From Planctomycetaceae bacterium (GTDB lineage Bacteria > Planctomycetota > Planctomycetia > Planctomycetales > Planctomycetaceae), in contig JAGQQQ010000316.1 in assembly GCA_020426125.1 (NCBI GenBank), forward strand, positions 1 through 6,115: 6,115 nucleotides of DNA. Reading direction: 5' to 3'. The notes under the pieces were generated by a model that saw nothing but the letters and a program-made list of their open reading frames with translations, made no database searches and had not been told where the DNA came from. Positions 1 through 6,098 of the stretch are shown piece after piece. Numbering within the stretch: the first letter of the stretch is position 1; each line of letters starts with the position of its first letter. A program made the translations under genes and the position numbers.

Positions 1-669
1 ATGGCCGACCTGATGATGACCTCCGGGAAGGAAGTCGAGTCGCTGATCATTCGCTTGGCTCAAAAGTCCCGGGCCGTCGGGATTCATCTCGTTCTTGCGA
101 CACAAAAGCCGACGGTGGACGTGATCACCGGTCTGATCAAGTCCAACTTGCCGGCGCGGATTTCCTTCCAGGTTGCCAGCCGGACTGATAGCCGCGTTGT
201 GCTGGATGAGATGGGCGCCGAACGCTTGCTCGGAAACGGCGATATGCTCTACCTCGCTCCAGGAACCAGCAATCTGACCCGTGCCCAGGGGACATACATC
301 AGCGATGACGAAGTCGCGTCAATTATCGACTTCTACTCGAAATACCCGCCACGATACAGCCCCGAGATCGAGCAGGCGACCAAGAACGCCGCGGCTGCTG
401 CGGCGGCGGGAGGAGCAGGCGGTTCCGGATCCAAGGAACGGGACGACAACTACTCCGAAGCGGTCGAGATCGTGCTCCGCGAAGGCCGTGGGAGCGTCTC
501 TCTCCTCCAACGGGCGATGGGCGTCGGCTATGGCCGCGCCGCCCGGATGATCGACCACATGGCCGAAGATGGCATCGTCGGGGACTACAATGGCTCGAAA
601 TGCCGCGAAGTCATCTGCTCCTACGAGGACTGGGAAGCCATGCAAGCCGAACTGTTTGCCCGGACGTAA
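1..669 (+). CDS. ftsK: FtsK/SpoIIIE DNA translocase, C-terminal part (5' end outside window)
   Basis: This is the last 222 residues of a hexameric, septum-located ATPase that pumps chromosomal DNA during cell division and resolves chromosome dimers. The window opens just after the Walker B acidic pair, which would lie upstream; residues 1-6 (MADLMM) are the usual continuation of that strand, so the ATG at base 1 is an internal methionine and not the start. The rest of the RecA-like motor is clear: LATQKP at 33-38, then PARISFQVASRTDSRVVLDE at 51-70, and GNGDML at 78-83. A low-complexity Ala/Gly/Ser linker at 129-144 leads to the winged-helix gamma domain at about 150-215 (VSLLQRAMGVGYGRAARMID at 166-185), which in FtsK reads KOPS orientation sequences. 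The Walker A region and any N-terminal membrane segments are not visible. The gene ends in TAA and has no evident functional link to the sulfur genes 435 bases downstream. The family call is secure. Confidence 0.96.
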   Translation: MADLMMTSGKEVESLIIRLAQKSRAVGIHLVLATQKPTVDVITGLIKSNLPARISFQVASRTDSRVVLDEMGAERLLGNGDMLYLAPGTSNLTRAQGTYISDDEVASIIDFYSKYPPRYSPEIEQATKNAAAAAAAGGAGGSGSKERDDNYSEAVEIVLREGRGSVSLLQRAMGVGYGRAARMIDHMAEDGIVGDYNGSKCREVICSYEDWEAMQAELFART

Positions 670-1104
670 TCACCGTTCGACAAACCGACCCGGTGTGACG
701 GCGATCACGACTCAATTACGTTGTACACCGCGACGCGAGGGTGGTCACAAATCTCTTTCAATCTCGAGTTTCACGATGCAACAGGTGCGTCCCCTGTTCC
801 TCTTTCGGCGATAAATCCCCTCGATGATCTGATCACATCGCTTTCTCTCTGATCATCCCCCAACCTCGATCCTGAACGCTCTCGTTTGAATCAGATAGCG
901 CTACCTTAGCGCTATCCTCGCAGATGTGGTTAGCGCGCTACTTTCGACCGACTTTGGCGTGTCATTTTTCATAAAAAAAGTGACGCAAAAACAATACAGT
1001 AAATGAATTGGGACACAAACAACAAGTGAGACCAAAGTTCGGCACTGAGATTGCTAATGTTCGGAAACATCCTCAAACAGGGCTCAAATCAAAGGAGATG
1101 AGCG
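670..1104. other. 435-base intergenic control region between ftsK and the sulfur cluster
   Basis: No convincing gene lies here on either strand; open frames are short and lack ribosome sites. Its contents are as follows. (a) Just after ftsK, ACGTAAT (664-670) and ATTACGT (715-721) enclose CACCG (671-675) and CGGTG (691-695); this could be a weak hairpin near the end of ftsK, but it has no U-tract. (b) The octamer TCTGATCA occurs twice, at 828-835 and 848-855, exactly 20 bases apart. (c) The TAGCGCTA palindromes occupy 895-940 and have their own entry. (d) An A/T-rich stretch at 965-1009 includes GTCATTTTT (961-969) facing AAAAAGTGAC (975-984), a near inverted repeat with one unpaired base. 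(e) ATGTT-CGGA-AACAT at 1057-1070 is a small hairpin just upstream of the ribosome site AAGGAG (1092-1097) of the next gene. I could not identify a clean -35/-10 pair. Confidence 0.6.
895..940. promoter_or_regulatory. Cluster of three TAGCGCTA-type palindromes, candidate operator
   Basis: ATAGCGCTA (895-903) and TAGCGCTAT (907-915) form a perfect 9-base inverted repeat around CCT. Each arm also contains the self-complementary octamer TAGCGCTA (896-903 and 907-914), so the two octamers sit 11 bases apart, about one helical turn. A third, related palindrome TAGCGCGCTA lies at 931-940, its centre 25 bases from the second. Repeated dyads on one face of the DNA are typical of operator sites for dimeric regulators. 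The position, about 165-210 bases before the dioxygenase gene and just upstream of an A/T-rich stretch, suits control of the sulfur cluster. There is no U-run, so a terminator is unlikely. I do not recognise the motif as the known box of CstR, BigR or FisR, and the cognate regulator is not in the window. Confidence 0.45.
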
Positions 1105-2520
1105 ATGTTTCTCAAGCAGTATTATCTTGGTTGCCTGGCCCATGCGTCTTATATGATTGCCGATGAACGGACGGGCGTGGCTGCCATTGTTGACCCTCAA
1201 CGTGATATCGAGCAATACCTCGAAGACGCCGCCGAAAAAGGTTGGAGAATTCAGTATGTCTTCCTGACCCACTTCCACGCCGACTTTCTCGCTGGGCATA
1301 TTGAACTCCGTGAAGAGACCGGAGCCCACATCTACCTCGGAGCCCGGGCCGAAGCCGAGTATGAGTTCAATTCCGTCAAAGACGGGGATGTCGTCGAGTT
1401 TGGCGACATCCGTTTGAAGGTGCTGGAAACTCCTGGTCACACGCCCGAAGGCATTTCCCTGTTGGTCTATGACCTGGTCGAAAGTGACAGCTTGCCGCAA
1501 GCTGTTCTCACTGGAGACACCCTATTCATCGGTGATGTCGGACGGCCTGACTTGCTCGCATCGATTGGGGTCACTGCCGATGAGCTTGCCGACATGTTGT
1601 ACGATTCCGTCAACCGTCTCAAGGAACTTCCGGACTCAACTCTGGTTTATCCGGCACATGGAGCGGGTTCCATGTGTGGAAAGTCACTCTCCAAAGACAC
1701 CGTCTCAACGATCGGCGAGCAGAAGAAGTTTAATTACGCCTTACAGCCGATGAGTCGCGAGGAATTCAAAGCCATTGTGACAGAAGATCAACCGGAAGCT
1801 CCCGATTACTTCGTGCACGACGCGATCTTGAACCGGAAAGATCGTGCCAGTCTTGAAAAGACGATGACGGCCTCTCTGAAGCCACTCTCGGTGGAGGATG
1901 TCTTGCGGCTGCAGAACCGTGGTGCGCAAGTCGTCGATGTCCGAGACGCGATCGACTACGAAGGGGCTCATCTTCGGAATGTCACGCACATCGCTCTCGA
2001 TGGCAAATACGCCACTTGGTGCGGCACGATCCTAAACCATGACCAACCGATCGTGGTCATTGCCGATCCGGGGAATGAGGAAGAGGCGGTGATGCGATTA
2101 GGGCGGATCGGGTTTGATAATGTCGCGGGATACCTCGATGGAGGGATGGCCTCCGTCGGAGACCGGGAGGACCTGATCACCAAAACGGAACGTGTGACCG
2201 CACCCGCTTTGGCGGATCTTCGAAACGGGGCGCGCCCCCCGATCATCGTTGATGTCCGAGCGGAAAAGGAATGGGAAACTGGTCATATTGACGGAAGCGT
2301 CAATGTCCCATTGAACCATTTGCGCGAACGAGTAGACCAACTCTCGAAGGATCAACCGCTGGCTGTCCATTGCCAGGGAGGCTATCGCTCCGCGATTGCC
2401 GTGAGTCTGTTGGAACAGGCTGGGTTCAACAACGTGATGGATCTCGTGGGAGGCTTCAAGGCATGGCAAGCCACAGGTCTGGAGACGTCGGCTCCCGTTG
2501 CGGAAACATCTGCTTCGTGA
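1105..2520 (+). CDS. cstB: CstB-like persulfide dioxygenase fused to pseudo-rhodanese and rhodanese domains
   Basis: This 471-residue cytosolic enzyme should oxidise low-molecular-weight persulfide with O2 at a mononuclear Fe(II) site and process the product with its own rhodanese domain to give sulfite or thiosulfate. Domain 1 (about 1-245) is an ETHE1-type metallo-beta-lactamase fold: THFHAD at 55-60, a further His65, GHTPEG at 111-116, TGDTL at 136-140 and PAHG at 183-186. The likely Fe ligands are His56, His112 and Asp138. Phe61 stands where dinuclear hydrolases carry a second-metal His, which argues for dioxygenase rather than glyoxalase II. Cys191 (GSMCGK) may match the active-site-proximal Cys of CstB. 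Domain 2 (about 261-355) has a rhodanese fold but IADPGNEEEA at 319-328 where the Cys loop should be, so it is catalytically dead. Domain 3 (about 365-460) is an active rhodanese with Cys423 in CQGGYRS (423-429). This order and length match S. aureus CstB. The start is fixed by AAGGAG at 1092-1097. The gene leads the cluster. Confidence 0.9.
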   Translation: MFLKQYYLGCLAHASYMIADERTGVAAIVDPQRDIEQYLEDAAEKGWRIQYVFLTHFHADFLAGHIELREETGAHIYLGARAEAEYEFNSVKDGDVVEFGDIRLKVLETPGHTPEGISLLVYDLVESDSLPQAVLTGDTLFIGDVGRPDLLASIGVTADELADMLYDSVNRLKELPDSTLVYPAHGAGSMCGKSLSKDTVSTIGEQKKFNYALQPMSREEFKAIVTEDQPEAPDYFVHDAILNRKDRASLEKTMTASLKPLSVEDVLRLQNRGAQVVDVRDAIDYEGAHLRNVTHIALDGKYATWCGTILNHDQPIVVIADPGNEEEAVMRLGRIGFDNVAGYLDGGMASVGDREDLITKTERVTAPALADLRNGARPPIIVDVRAEKEWETGHIDGSVNVPLNHLRERVDQLSKDQPLAVHCQGGYRSAIAVSLLEQAGFNNVMDLVGGFKAWQATGLETSAPVAETSAS

Positions 2521-2568
2521 TTCGGACACAAGACTCGCCCCAACGGATTTGCCTTTTTGATGGAACCC

Positions 2569-2655
2569 AGGAAGGCTGACAGGCCCGTAGCCAAAATTTG
2601 GCCCGCACCCGGCTGCGGTGTATTCCACGAGTGCCGACTCGCTGTCAGCCTTCCT
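2569..2655. repeat. 87-base element with perfect 14-base inverted terminal repeats
   Basis: AGGAAGGCTGACAG (2569-2582) is exactly complementary to CTGTCAGCCTTCCT (2642-2655), with 59 bases between. The enclosed stretch is itself structured: GCCAAA-A-TTTGGC (2590-2602), CACC/GGTG (2606-2609 with 2617-2620) and CGAGT-GCCG-ACTCG (2628-2641). The last hairpin abuts the right arm directly. The element could fold as a long stem closing a multi-branch loop, in DNA or RNA. It fills half of the 171-base gap between the dioxygenase and the membrane rhodanese and ends 24 bases before the ribosome site of the latter. Possible roles are a REPIN/MITE-like mobile palindrome, an RNA-processing or stability element in a polycistronic message, or a weak terminator. 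No T-run follows the right arm; a pyrimidine tract rich in C does. Its nature cannot be settled from one copy. Confidence 0.65.
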
Positions 2656-2691
2656 TCCCCCCTCACAGATTTCTGACTCAGGAGAACGATC

Positions 2692-3288
2692 ATGACAACG
2701 GCAACATATGGATCAATCAATGTCCAACAACTCAAAGAGCTTTGCGAACGAGGCGAGGTGGAAGTGATTGACGTTCGCACTCCCGTCGAATTCCGGGAGG
2801 TTCATTGTTCATACGCCCGAAACGTCCCCTTGGACACGATTCACCCTGGAACCATCATGGCAGGTCGCGACACCAACAAACCGCTGTATGTGATCTGCAA
2901 CTCAGGGAATCGTAGCAAGAAAGCGTGCGAAGCCTTCCAGTCCGCGGGGTACACGAACATCATCAATGTCGAAGGGGGAACGCTCGCCTGGGTCGCCGCA
3001 GGTCTTCCTGTGCAACGAGGGAAGAAGGCGATCTCGCTCGAACGGCAGGTGCGGATCGCCGCTGGGTTGCTGGCGTTTCTGGGAGCGACGCTCGGGGTCT
3101 TTGTCCATCCGTACTGGATGGGGTTGAGCGCCTTTGTCGGAGCCGGACTGATGTTCGCTGGAATCACCGACACATGTGGAATGGGGCTCCTCCTCGCGAA
3201 AATGCCGTGGAATCAGGTGAAGGAATCCTGCCCCGCTTCCGATTCGAGCAATCCTGGACAATCGAGTGGACTCTGCTGCGGCGGATGA
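2692..3288 (+). CDS. Membrane-anchored rhodanese (YgaP-like, rhodanese + DUF2892)
   Basis: This 198-residue sulfurtransferase should carry sulfane sulfur on a cysteine at the cytoplasmic membrane surface. The rhodanese domain (about 8-108) shows VIDVRTPVEF at 25-34 and the active loop CNSGNRS at 69-75 with catalytic Cys69, followed by the typical NVEGGTLAWVAAGLP (92-106). After ISLERQVRIAAG (114-125), the usual entry into DUF2892, come two hydrophobic segments at about 122-138 and 142-159, as in E. coli YgaP (174 residues). The conserved-looking segment CGMGLLLAKMPWN (162-174) then precedes a polar tail. The tail ends SGLCCGG, giving extra cysteines at 162, 180, 195 and 196 that I would not expect from YgaP. 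AGGAGAA at 2680-2686 supports the start. The thioredoxin gene begins 42 bases downstream, so the two are probably co-transcribed. Its likely job is to pass persulfide sulfur between the membrane SQR and the soluble dioxygenase, which is inference from context. Confidence 0.9.
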   Translation: MTTATYGSINVQQLKELCERGEVEVIDVRTPVEFREVHCSYARNVPLDTIHPGTIMAGRDTNKPLYVICNSGNRSKKACEAFQSAGYTNIINVEGGTLAWVAAGLPVQRGKKAISLERQVRIAAGLLAFLGATLGVFVHPYWMGLSAFVGAGLMFAGITDTCGMGLLLAKMPWNQVKESCPASDSSNPGQSSGLCCGG

Positions 3289-3330
3289 TTTTCGCCCTGT
3301 GCAAATCTTTTTAGAAGCAAGGAGATCGCG

Positions 3331-3669
3331 ATGAAAACGGTACAGCATGTCAATGAGAGTAACTTCCGATCAGAGGTTTTGAATTCTTCGCAACCGGTTC
3401 TTGTGGACTGCTTCGCGCAATGGTGCGGTCCCTGTCGGATGTTGTCCCCCGTGTTGGATCAGTTGGCCGGCGAGTTCGCCGGGCGTGCCAAGGTTGTCAA
3501 GGTCGATGTGGATCAGTCATTGAACTTGGCACGAGCACTCCACGTCGAAGCGATGCCAACACTGATCCTCTTTCAGAATGGACGCGAGATTGATCGGGTC
3601 GTCGGGGCTCCTCCCGCGGCCCATCTAAGAAGGATGCTCGAATCGAAAGTCACCGCATCGGCATCTTAA
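3331..3669 (+). CDS. Thioredoxin
   Basis: A 112-residue single-domain cytosolic thioredoxin, the usual length. The redox motif WCGPC is at 31-35 (Cys32, Cys35), the buried Asp is Asp26 and the cis-proline is Pro76 in AMPTLILF (74-81), giving the same numbering as E. coli TrxA. The C-terminal helix follows GAP at 92-94. Thioredoxins reduce disulfides and also persulfides, so in this cluster it may regenerate rhodanese or dioxygenase cysteines or release sulfide from protein persulfides; that role is inferred from position. Where E. coli has Phe27-Trp28 before the active site, this protein has Cys27-Phe28, an extra cysteine beside the buried Asp. The start has AAGGAG at 3319-3324. It lies 42 bases after the membrane rhodanese gene and is followed by a 202-base gap holding a GC-rich hairpin. 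Whether it is the organism's main TrxA or a dedicated paralogue cannot be seen here. Confidence 0.93.
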   Translation: MKTVQHVNESNFRSEVLNSSQPVLVDCFAQWCGPCRMLSPVLDQLAGEFAGRAKVVKVDVDQSLNLARALHVEAMPTLILFQNGREIDRVVGAPPAAHLRRMLESKVTASAS

Positions 3670-3718
3670 TCGGGGCGGGCATCCTCCTTGACGGTTCGGC
3701 TGGTGACTCCAACGGCGA

Positions 3719-3740
3719 GCGGGGGGCGTCAGCCCCCTGC
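3719..3740. terminator. GC-rich hairpin after the thioredoxin gene (terminator-like or dispersed planctomycete repeat)
   Basis: GGGGGC (3722-3727), loop GTCA and GCCCCC (3732-3737) form a perfect stem that extends outward by one G-U and two G-C pairs to 3719/3740, 9 pairs in all. It lies 50 bases after the thioredoxin stop and 132 bases before the exporter start. No U-run follows, so it is not a classical intrinsic terminator. From memory, GC-rich 'GGGGGC-GTCA/GTTA-GCCCCC' hairpins are scattered between genes in planctomycetes, so a dispersed repeat is equally likely. It may attenuate or end the upstream message. The rest of the 3670-3871 gap shows nothing I can name. Confidence 0.45.
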
Positions 3741-3871
3741 CGCTTCAATGGAATGATCCCATCGTTCTCCGGACAGACGGGACTCGTCAGAATCGGACGC
3801 CAGTCTCGTGGCAAAGCCGCACGTTCTGGACGGCATGAGTCCGAACGGGAAGGAAACAGCGAGGTGAGACA

Positions 3872-4837
3872 ATGGTCACAATGATCTTGGGAGCTTTGGC
3901 AATTGGACTGACTCTCGGCCTTCTCGGTTCCGGAGGATCGATCCTGACGGTCCCTGTGTTGGTGTATCTGCTGGGACACCACGACAAAGTTGCGATCGCC
4001 GAATCGCTGGCCATCGTCGGGGGGATCTCCCTTATCGGAATGCTCCCCTACGCAAGGGCGAAGCAGGTCGACTGGAAAAGTGTGCTCTTCTTTGGCCTTC
4101 CGGGAATGGGGGGAACCTACATTGGCGCCTGGCTGGCAAAATTCATGTCTGGTCCGGCCCAATTGGTGCTGTTTGGTGTCGTCATGCTGGTGGCGGCGGC
4201 CATGATGTTGAGAAAATCGAAGCCCATCTCAGCGAAAACAGCCTGCCTGCCAGGTTCCTCGGGGCTCAACGAGAATCCCCGTGCGCATCCGTTGTGGCAG
4301 ATCGTTCTCGAAGGACTCCTCGTCGGAATCCTCACGGGACTTGTCGGCGTGGGAGGGGGGTTTCTCATCGTTCCAGCCTTAGTCATTCTGGGGGGGCTCC
4401 CGATGCGGCTGGCCGTCGGAACGAGCCTGATGATCATTGCAATGAAATCCTTTAGCGGATTCTTCAAGTATGTTGGGGTTCTTTCCGGCTTGCACCTGAG
4501 CGTGGACTGGAACACGATTGGAATCTTCCTGCTGGTCGGAGTGGTGGGAACCATCATCGGAAACGTGATCAACCAGCGGATCAATCAACAGGTCATGCGG
4601 AAAGTGTTTGCCGGGTTTCTCGTCGCGATGGCCGTCTTCGTTCTCGCCCGAGAAATCCCGCATGTGTTACACAACCAAGATGCTCCTCCGGCCGCGCATG
4701 CCCTTGAAGCCACGAGGGGGAAGCCCGATCGGGATCCGATGCAGTCCGCTCAACTCCCAGCAGGACGGGTTCCTCACAACACAGTCTCAATCCTGATGGA
4801 CGTCTCTAAGAACATCTCTCTCCGTTATTTCACATAA
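3872..4837 (+). CDS. TauE/SafE (TSUP) family membrane permease, probable sulfite/sulfur-anion exporter
   Basis: This 321-residue integral membrane protein belongs to the TSUP family, whose members move sulfite, sulfoacetate, thiosulfate and related anions. The family's internal duplication is plain: GLLGSGGSILTVPVLVYLLG at 16-35 recurs as GLVGVGGGFLIVPALVILGG at 156-175, about 140 residues later. Hydrophobic segments fall roughly at 4-34, 41-60, 70-90, 96-113, 143-175, 178-205, 214-233 and 244-260, consistent with about 8 helices, with a polar linker at 114-140. Beyond about residue 265 there is a hydrophilic, Pro/Ala-rich tail of some 55 residues, longer than usual for the family and of unknown role. 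GAGGTGA at 3861-3867 supports the start. It sits between the thioredoxin and SQR genes, only 13 bases (49 by the preferred start) before SQR. As in the S. aureus cst operon, where tauE accompanies cstB and sqr, its likely role is removal of the sulfite made by the dioxygenase. The substrate is inferred, not shown. Confidence 0.9.
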   Translation: MVTMILGALAIGLTLGLLGSGGSILTVPVLVYLLGHHDKVAIAESLAIVGGISLIGMLPYARAKQVDWKSVLFFGLPGMGGTYIGAWLAKFMSGPAQLVLFGVVMLVAAAMMLRKSKPISAKTACLPGSSGLNENPRAHPLWQIVLEGLLVGILTGLVGVGGGFLIVPALVILGGLPMRLAVGTSLMIIAMKSFSGFFKYVGVLSGLHLSVDWNTIGIFLLVGVVGTIIGNVINQRINQQVMRKVFAGFLVAMAVFVLAREIPHVLHNQDAPPAAHALEATRGKPDRDPMQSAQLPAGRVPHNTVSILMDVSKNISLRYFT

Positions 4838-4874
4838 ACTCGTAAATGACATGACAATACCCACATCCCGCAAA

Positions 4875-4889
4875 ACGAGGACCCCGATG
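4875..4889 (+). promoter_or_regulatory. Ribosome binding site that favours the internal ATG as the SQR start
   Basis: ACGAGG (4875-4880) lies 6 bases before the ATG at 4887-4889. The earlier in-frame ATG at 4851 is preceded by CTCGTAAATGAC, which has no Shine-Dalgarno match. All other complete genes here have an AGGAG- or GAGG-type site at similar spacing, so 4887 is preferred. The 12 residues gained by starting at 4851 (rich in Thr, Arg and Lys) precede any part of the FAD-binding fold. Confidence 0.6.
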
Positions 4890-6098
4890 AAGGAATCCGA
4901 GAAGGACGCGAACGTCATCTGCCATGACATCGTGATCGTCGGGGGAGGGACAGCCGGAATTTCCGTTGCCGCCCGACTCACCAAAGGCTGGGGGAACAAA
5001 ACCGATGTGGCGATCATTGACCCTTCCGAGAGCCACTATTATCAGCCTGCCTGGACATTGGTCGGAGCAGGCACGTTTCGTCAAGAGGCCACTCGCCGAA
5101 GTGAGGCGTCCGTCATCCCGAAGAAAGCGAAGTGGATCCAGGATGCTGTCGTCGAGTTTGACCCCGAACACAATCGCCTGCGGACTCGTGAGGGTCGAAC
5201 CATTCAATACAAGTACCTGATCGTCGCTGCTGGAATTCAGATTCACTGGGATCAGGTAAAGGGTCTGAAGGAAAACGTCGGAAGTCACGGGATCTGCAGC
5301 AACTACTCCTTCCAGACGGTCGGGTATACCTGGGAATGCCTTCGCGGATTTCAAGGGGGAACCGCCATTTTCACTCAGCCGCAAGGGGCTGTGAAATGTG
5401 GTGGGGCGCCGCAGAAGATCTGTTATCTCGCGGAAGATTATTTTCGCAAACAGGGGCTCCGGGAAGAAACTCGCGTGATCTTCGCATCGCCAGGCAAGGC
5501 AATCTTCGCGGTGCAAAAATATCGCGAGGTTCTCGAGAAGGTGGTTCAGCGAAAAGGGATTGACACCATGTTTCAGCACAACCTGATCGCCGTCAGTCCG
5601 GAGACCAAGGAAGCGATCTTCCAAAATGTCGAGACGGGAGAAGAAGTTTCGATCCATTACGACATGATCCACGTCACACCACCACAGGGACCGCCCGAAT
5701 TCATTGCGAAAAGTCCTTTGGCCAGTGATGCGGGATGGGTCGATCTGAATCCCGATACATTACAGCACGTTCGTTTTTCCAATGTGTTCGGATTGGGGGA
5801 CAGCAGCAATCTGCCGACTTCCAAAACCGGCGCGGCAATCCGCAAGCAGGCTCCGGTTGTTGTGAAGAATGTCCAGAGTCTGATCAACGGACGCCCGATG
5901 TCGGCGAAGTACTCCGGGTACACCTCGTGTCCCGTCGTAACGGGATATGGAACGTTGGTCCTCGCGGAGTTCGATTACGGGGGGAACCCCGCTGAGACGT
6001 TCCCGTTCAATCAGGCCAAGGAACGCTGGTCGATGTGGCTATTGAAAAAATATGGCCTCCCATTTCTCTATTGGCACGGCATGCTGAAAGGCCTGTGA
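4887..6098 (+). CDS. sqr: Sulfide:quinone oxidoreductase, type II (SQOR-like)
   Basis: This FAD enzyme at the inner face of the membrane should oxidise sulfide, pass electrons to the quinone pool and load the sulfane sulfur onto an acceptor. It has 403 residues from the preferred ATG, or 415 from the ATG at 4851; positions below count from 4851. The FAD dinucleotide fold is DIVIVGGGTAGISVAARL (26-43), with Asp57 ending the second strand (VAIID). LIVAAGIQ is at 123-130. The second flavin-contact motif VFGLGDSSNLPTSKTGAAIR spans 312-331. Two conserved cysteines expected to carry the sulfur bridge are Cys183 in VKCGGAPQK (181-189) and Cys360 in GYTSCPVVTGYGTLVLAEFD (356-375), closely resembling mitochondrial SQOR around Cys201 and Cys379. 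The C-terminal part (from about 390) is amphipathic and aromatic (MWLLKKYGLPFLYWHG, 395-410), suited to monotopic membrane attachment. It closes the module and ends 17 bases before the window edge, so no terminator is seen. Confidence 0.94.
   Translation: MKESEKDANVICHDIVIVGGGTAGISVAARLTKGWGNKTDVAIIDPSESHYYQPAWTLVGAGTFRQEATRRSEASVIPKKAKWIQDAVVEFDPEHNRLRTREGRTIQYKYLIVAAGIQIHWDQVKGLKENVGSHGICSNYSFQTVGYTWECLRGFQGGTAIFTQPQGAVKCGGAPQKICYLAEDYFRKQGLREETRVIFASPGKAIFAVQKYREVLEKVVQRKGIDTMFQHNLIAVSPETKEAIFQNVETGEEVSIHYDMIHVTPPQGPPEFIAKSPLASDAGWVDLNPDTLQHVRFSNVFGLGDSSNLPTSKTGAAIRKQAPVVVKNVQSLINGRPMSAKYSGYTSCPVVTGYGTLVLAEFDYGGNPAETFPFNQAKERWSMWLLKKYGLPFLYWHGMLKGL

Noticed and set aside
319..645. A 108-residue minus-strand frame inside ftsK
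   Set aside because: It is antisense to the conserved FtsK motor and gamma domain; the high third-position GC readily creates such shadow frames.
664..721. An intrinsic terminator for ftsK formed by ACGTAAT/ATTACGT
   Set aside because: The arms are short, the loop is long and there is no U-tract; noted only as a weak possibility in the intergenic entry.
953..975. A sigma-54-like promoter (TTGGCGTG followed by TTTTTCA) upstream of the dioxygenase gene
   Set aside because: The -24 GG is present, but the bases at the expected -12 GC position are TT, so the essential element is missing.
2569..2655. The 87-base palindromic element as a tRNA or an integron attC site
   Set aside because: The 14-base closing stem is far longer than a tRNA acceptor stem and no T-loop or anticodon arm can be assigned; the attC core GTTRRRY/RYYYAAC boxes and the expected unpaired bases are absent.
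3835..3867. A 10-codon leader ORF (ATG to TGA) overlapping the ribosome site of the exporter gene
   Set aside because: It has no ribosome site of its own, no meaningful residue run for attenuation, and its length is expected by chance.
4812..4840. A housekeeping promoter for sqr with -10 TAAACT at 4835-4840
   Set aside because: It matches the -10 consensus at only four of six bases and has no recognisable -35 at the right distance.
4830..5672. A 280-residue open frame on the minus strand inside sqr
   Set aside because: It is antisense to a gene with clear SQR motifs over the same bases, and its translation shows no recognisable family features.
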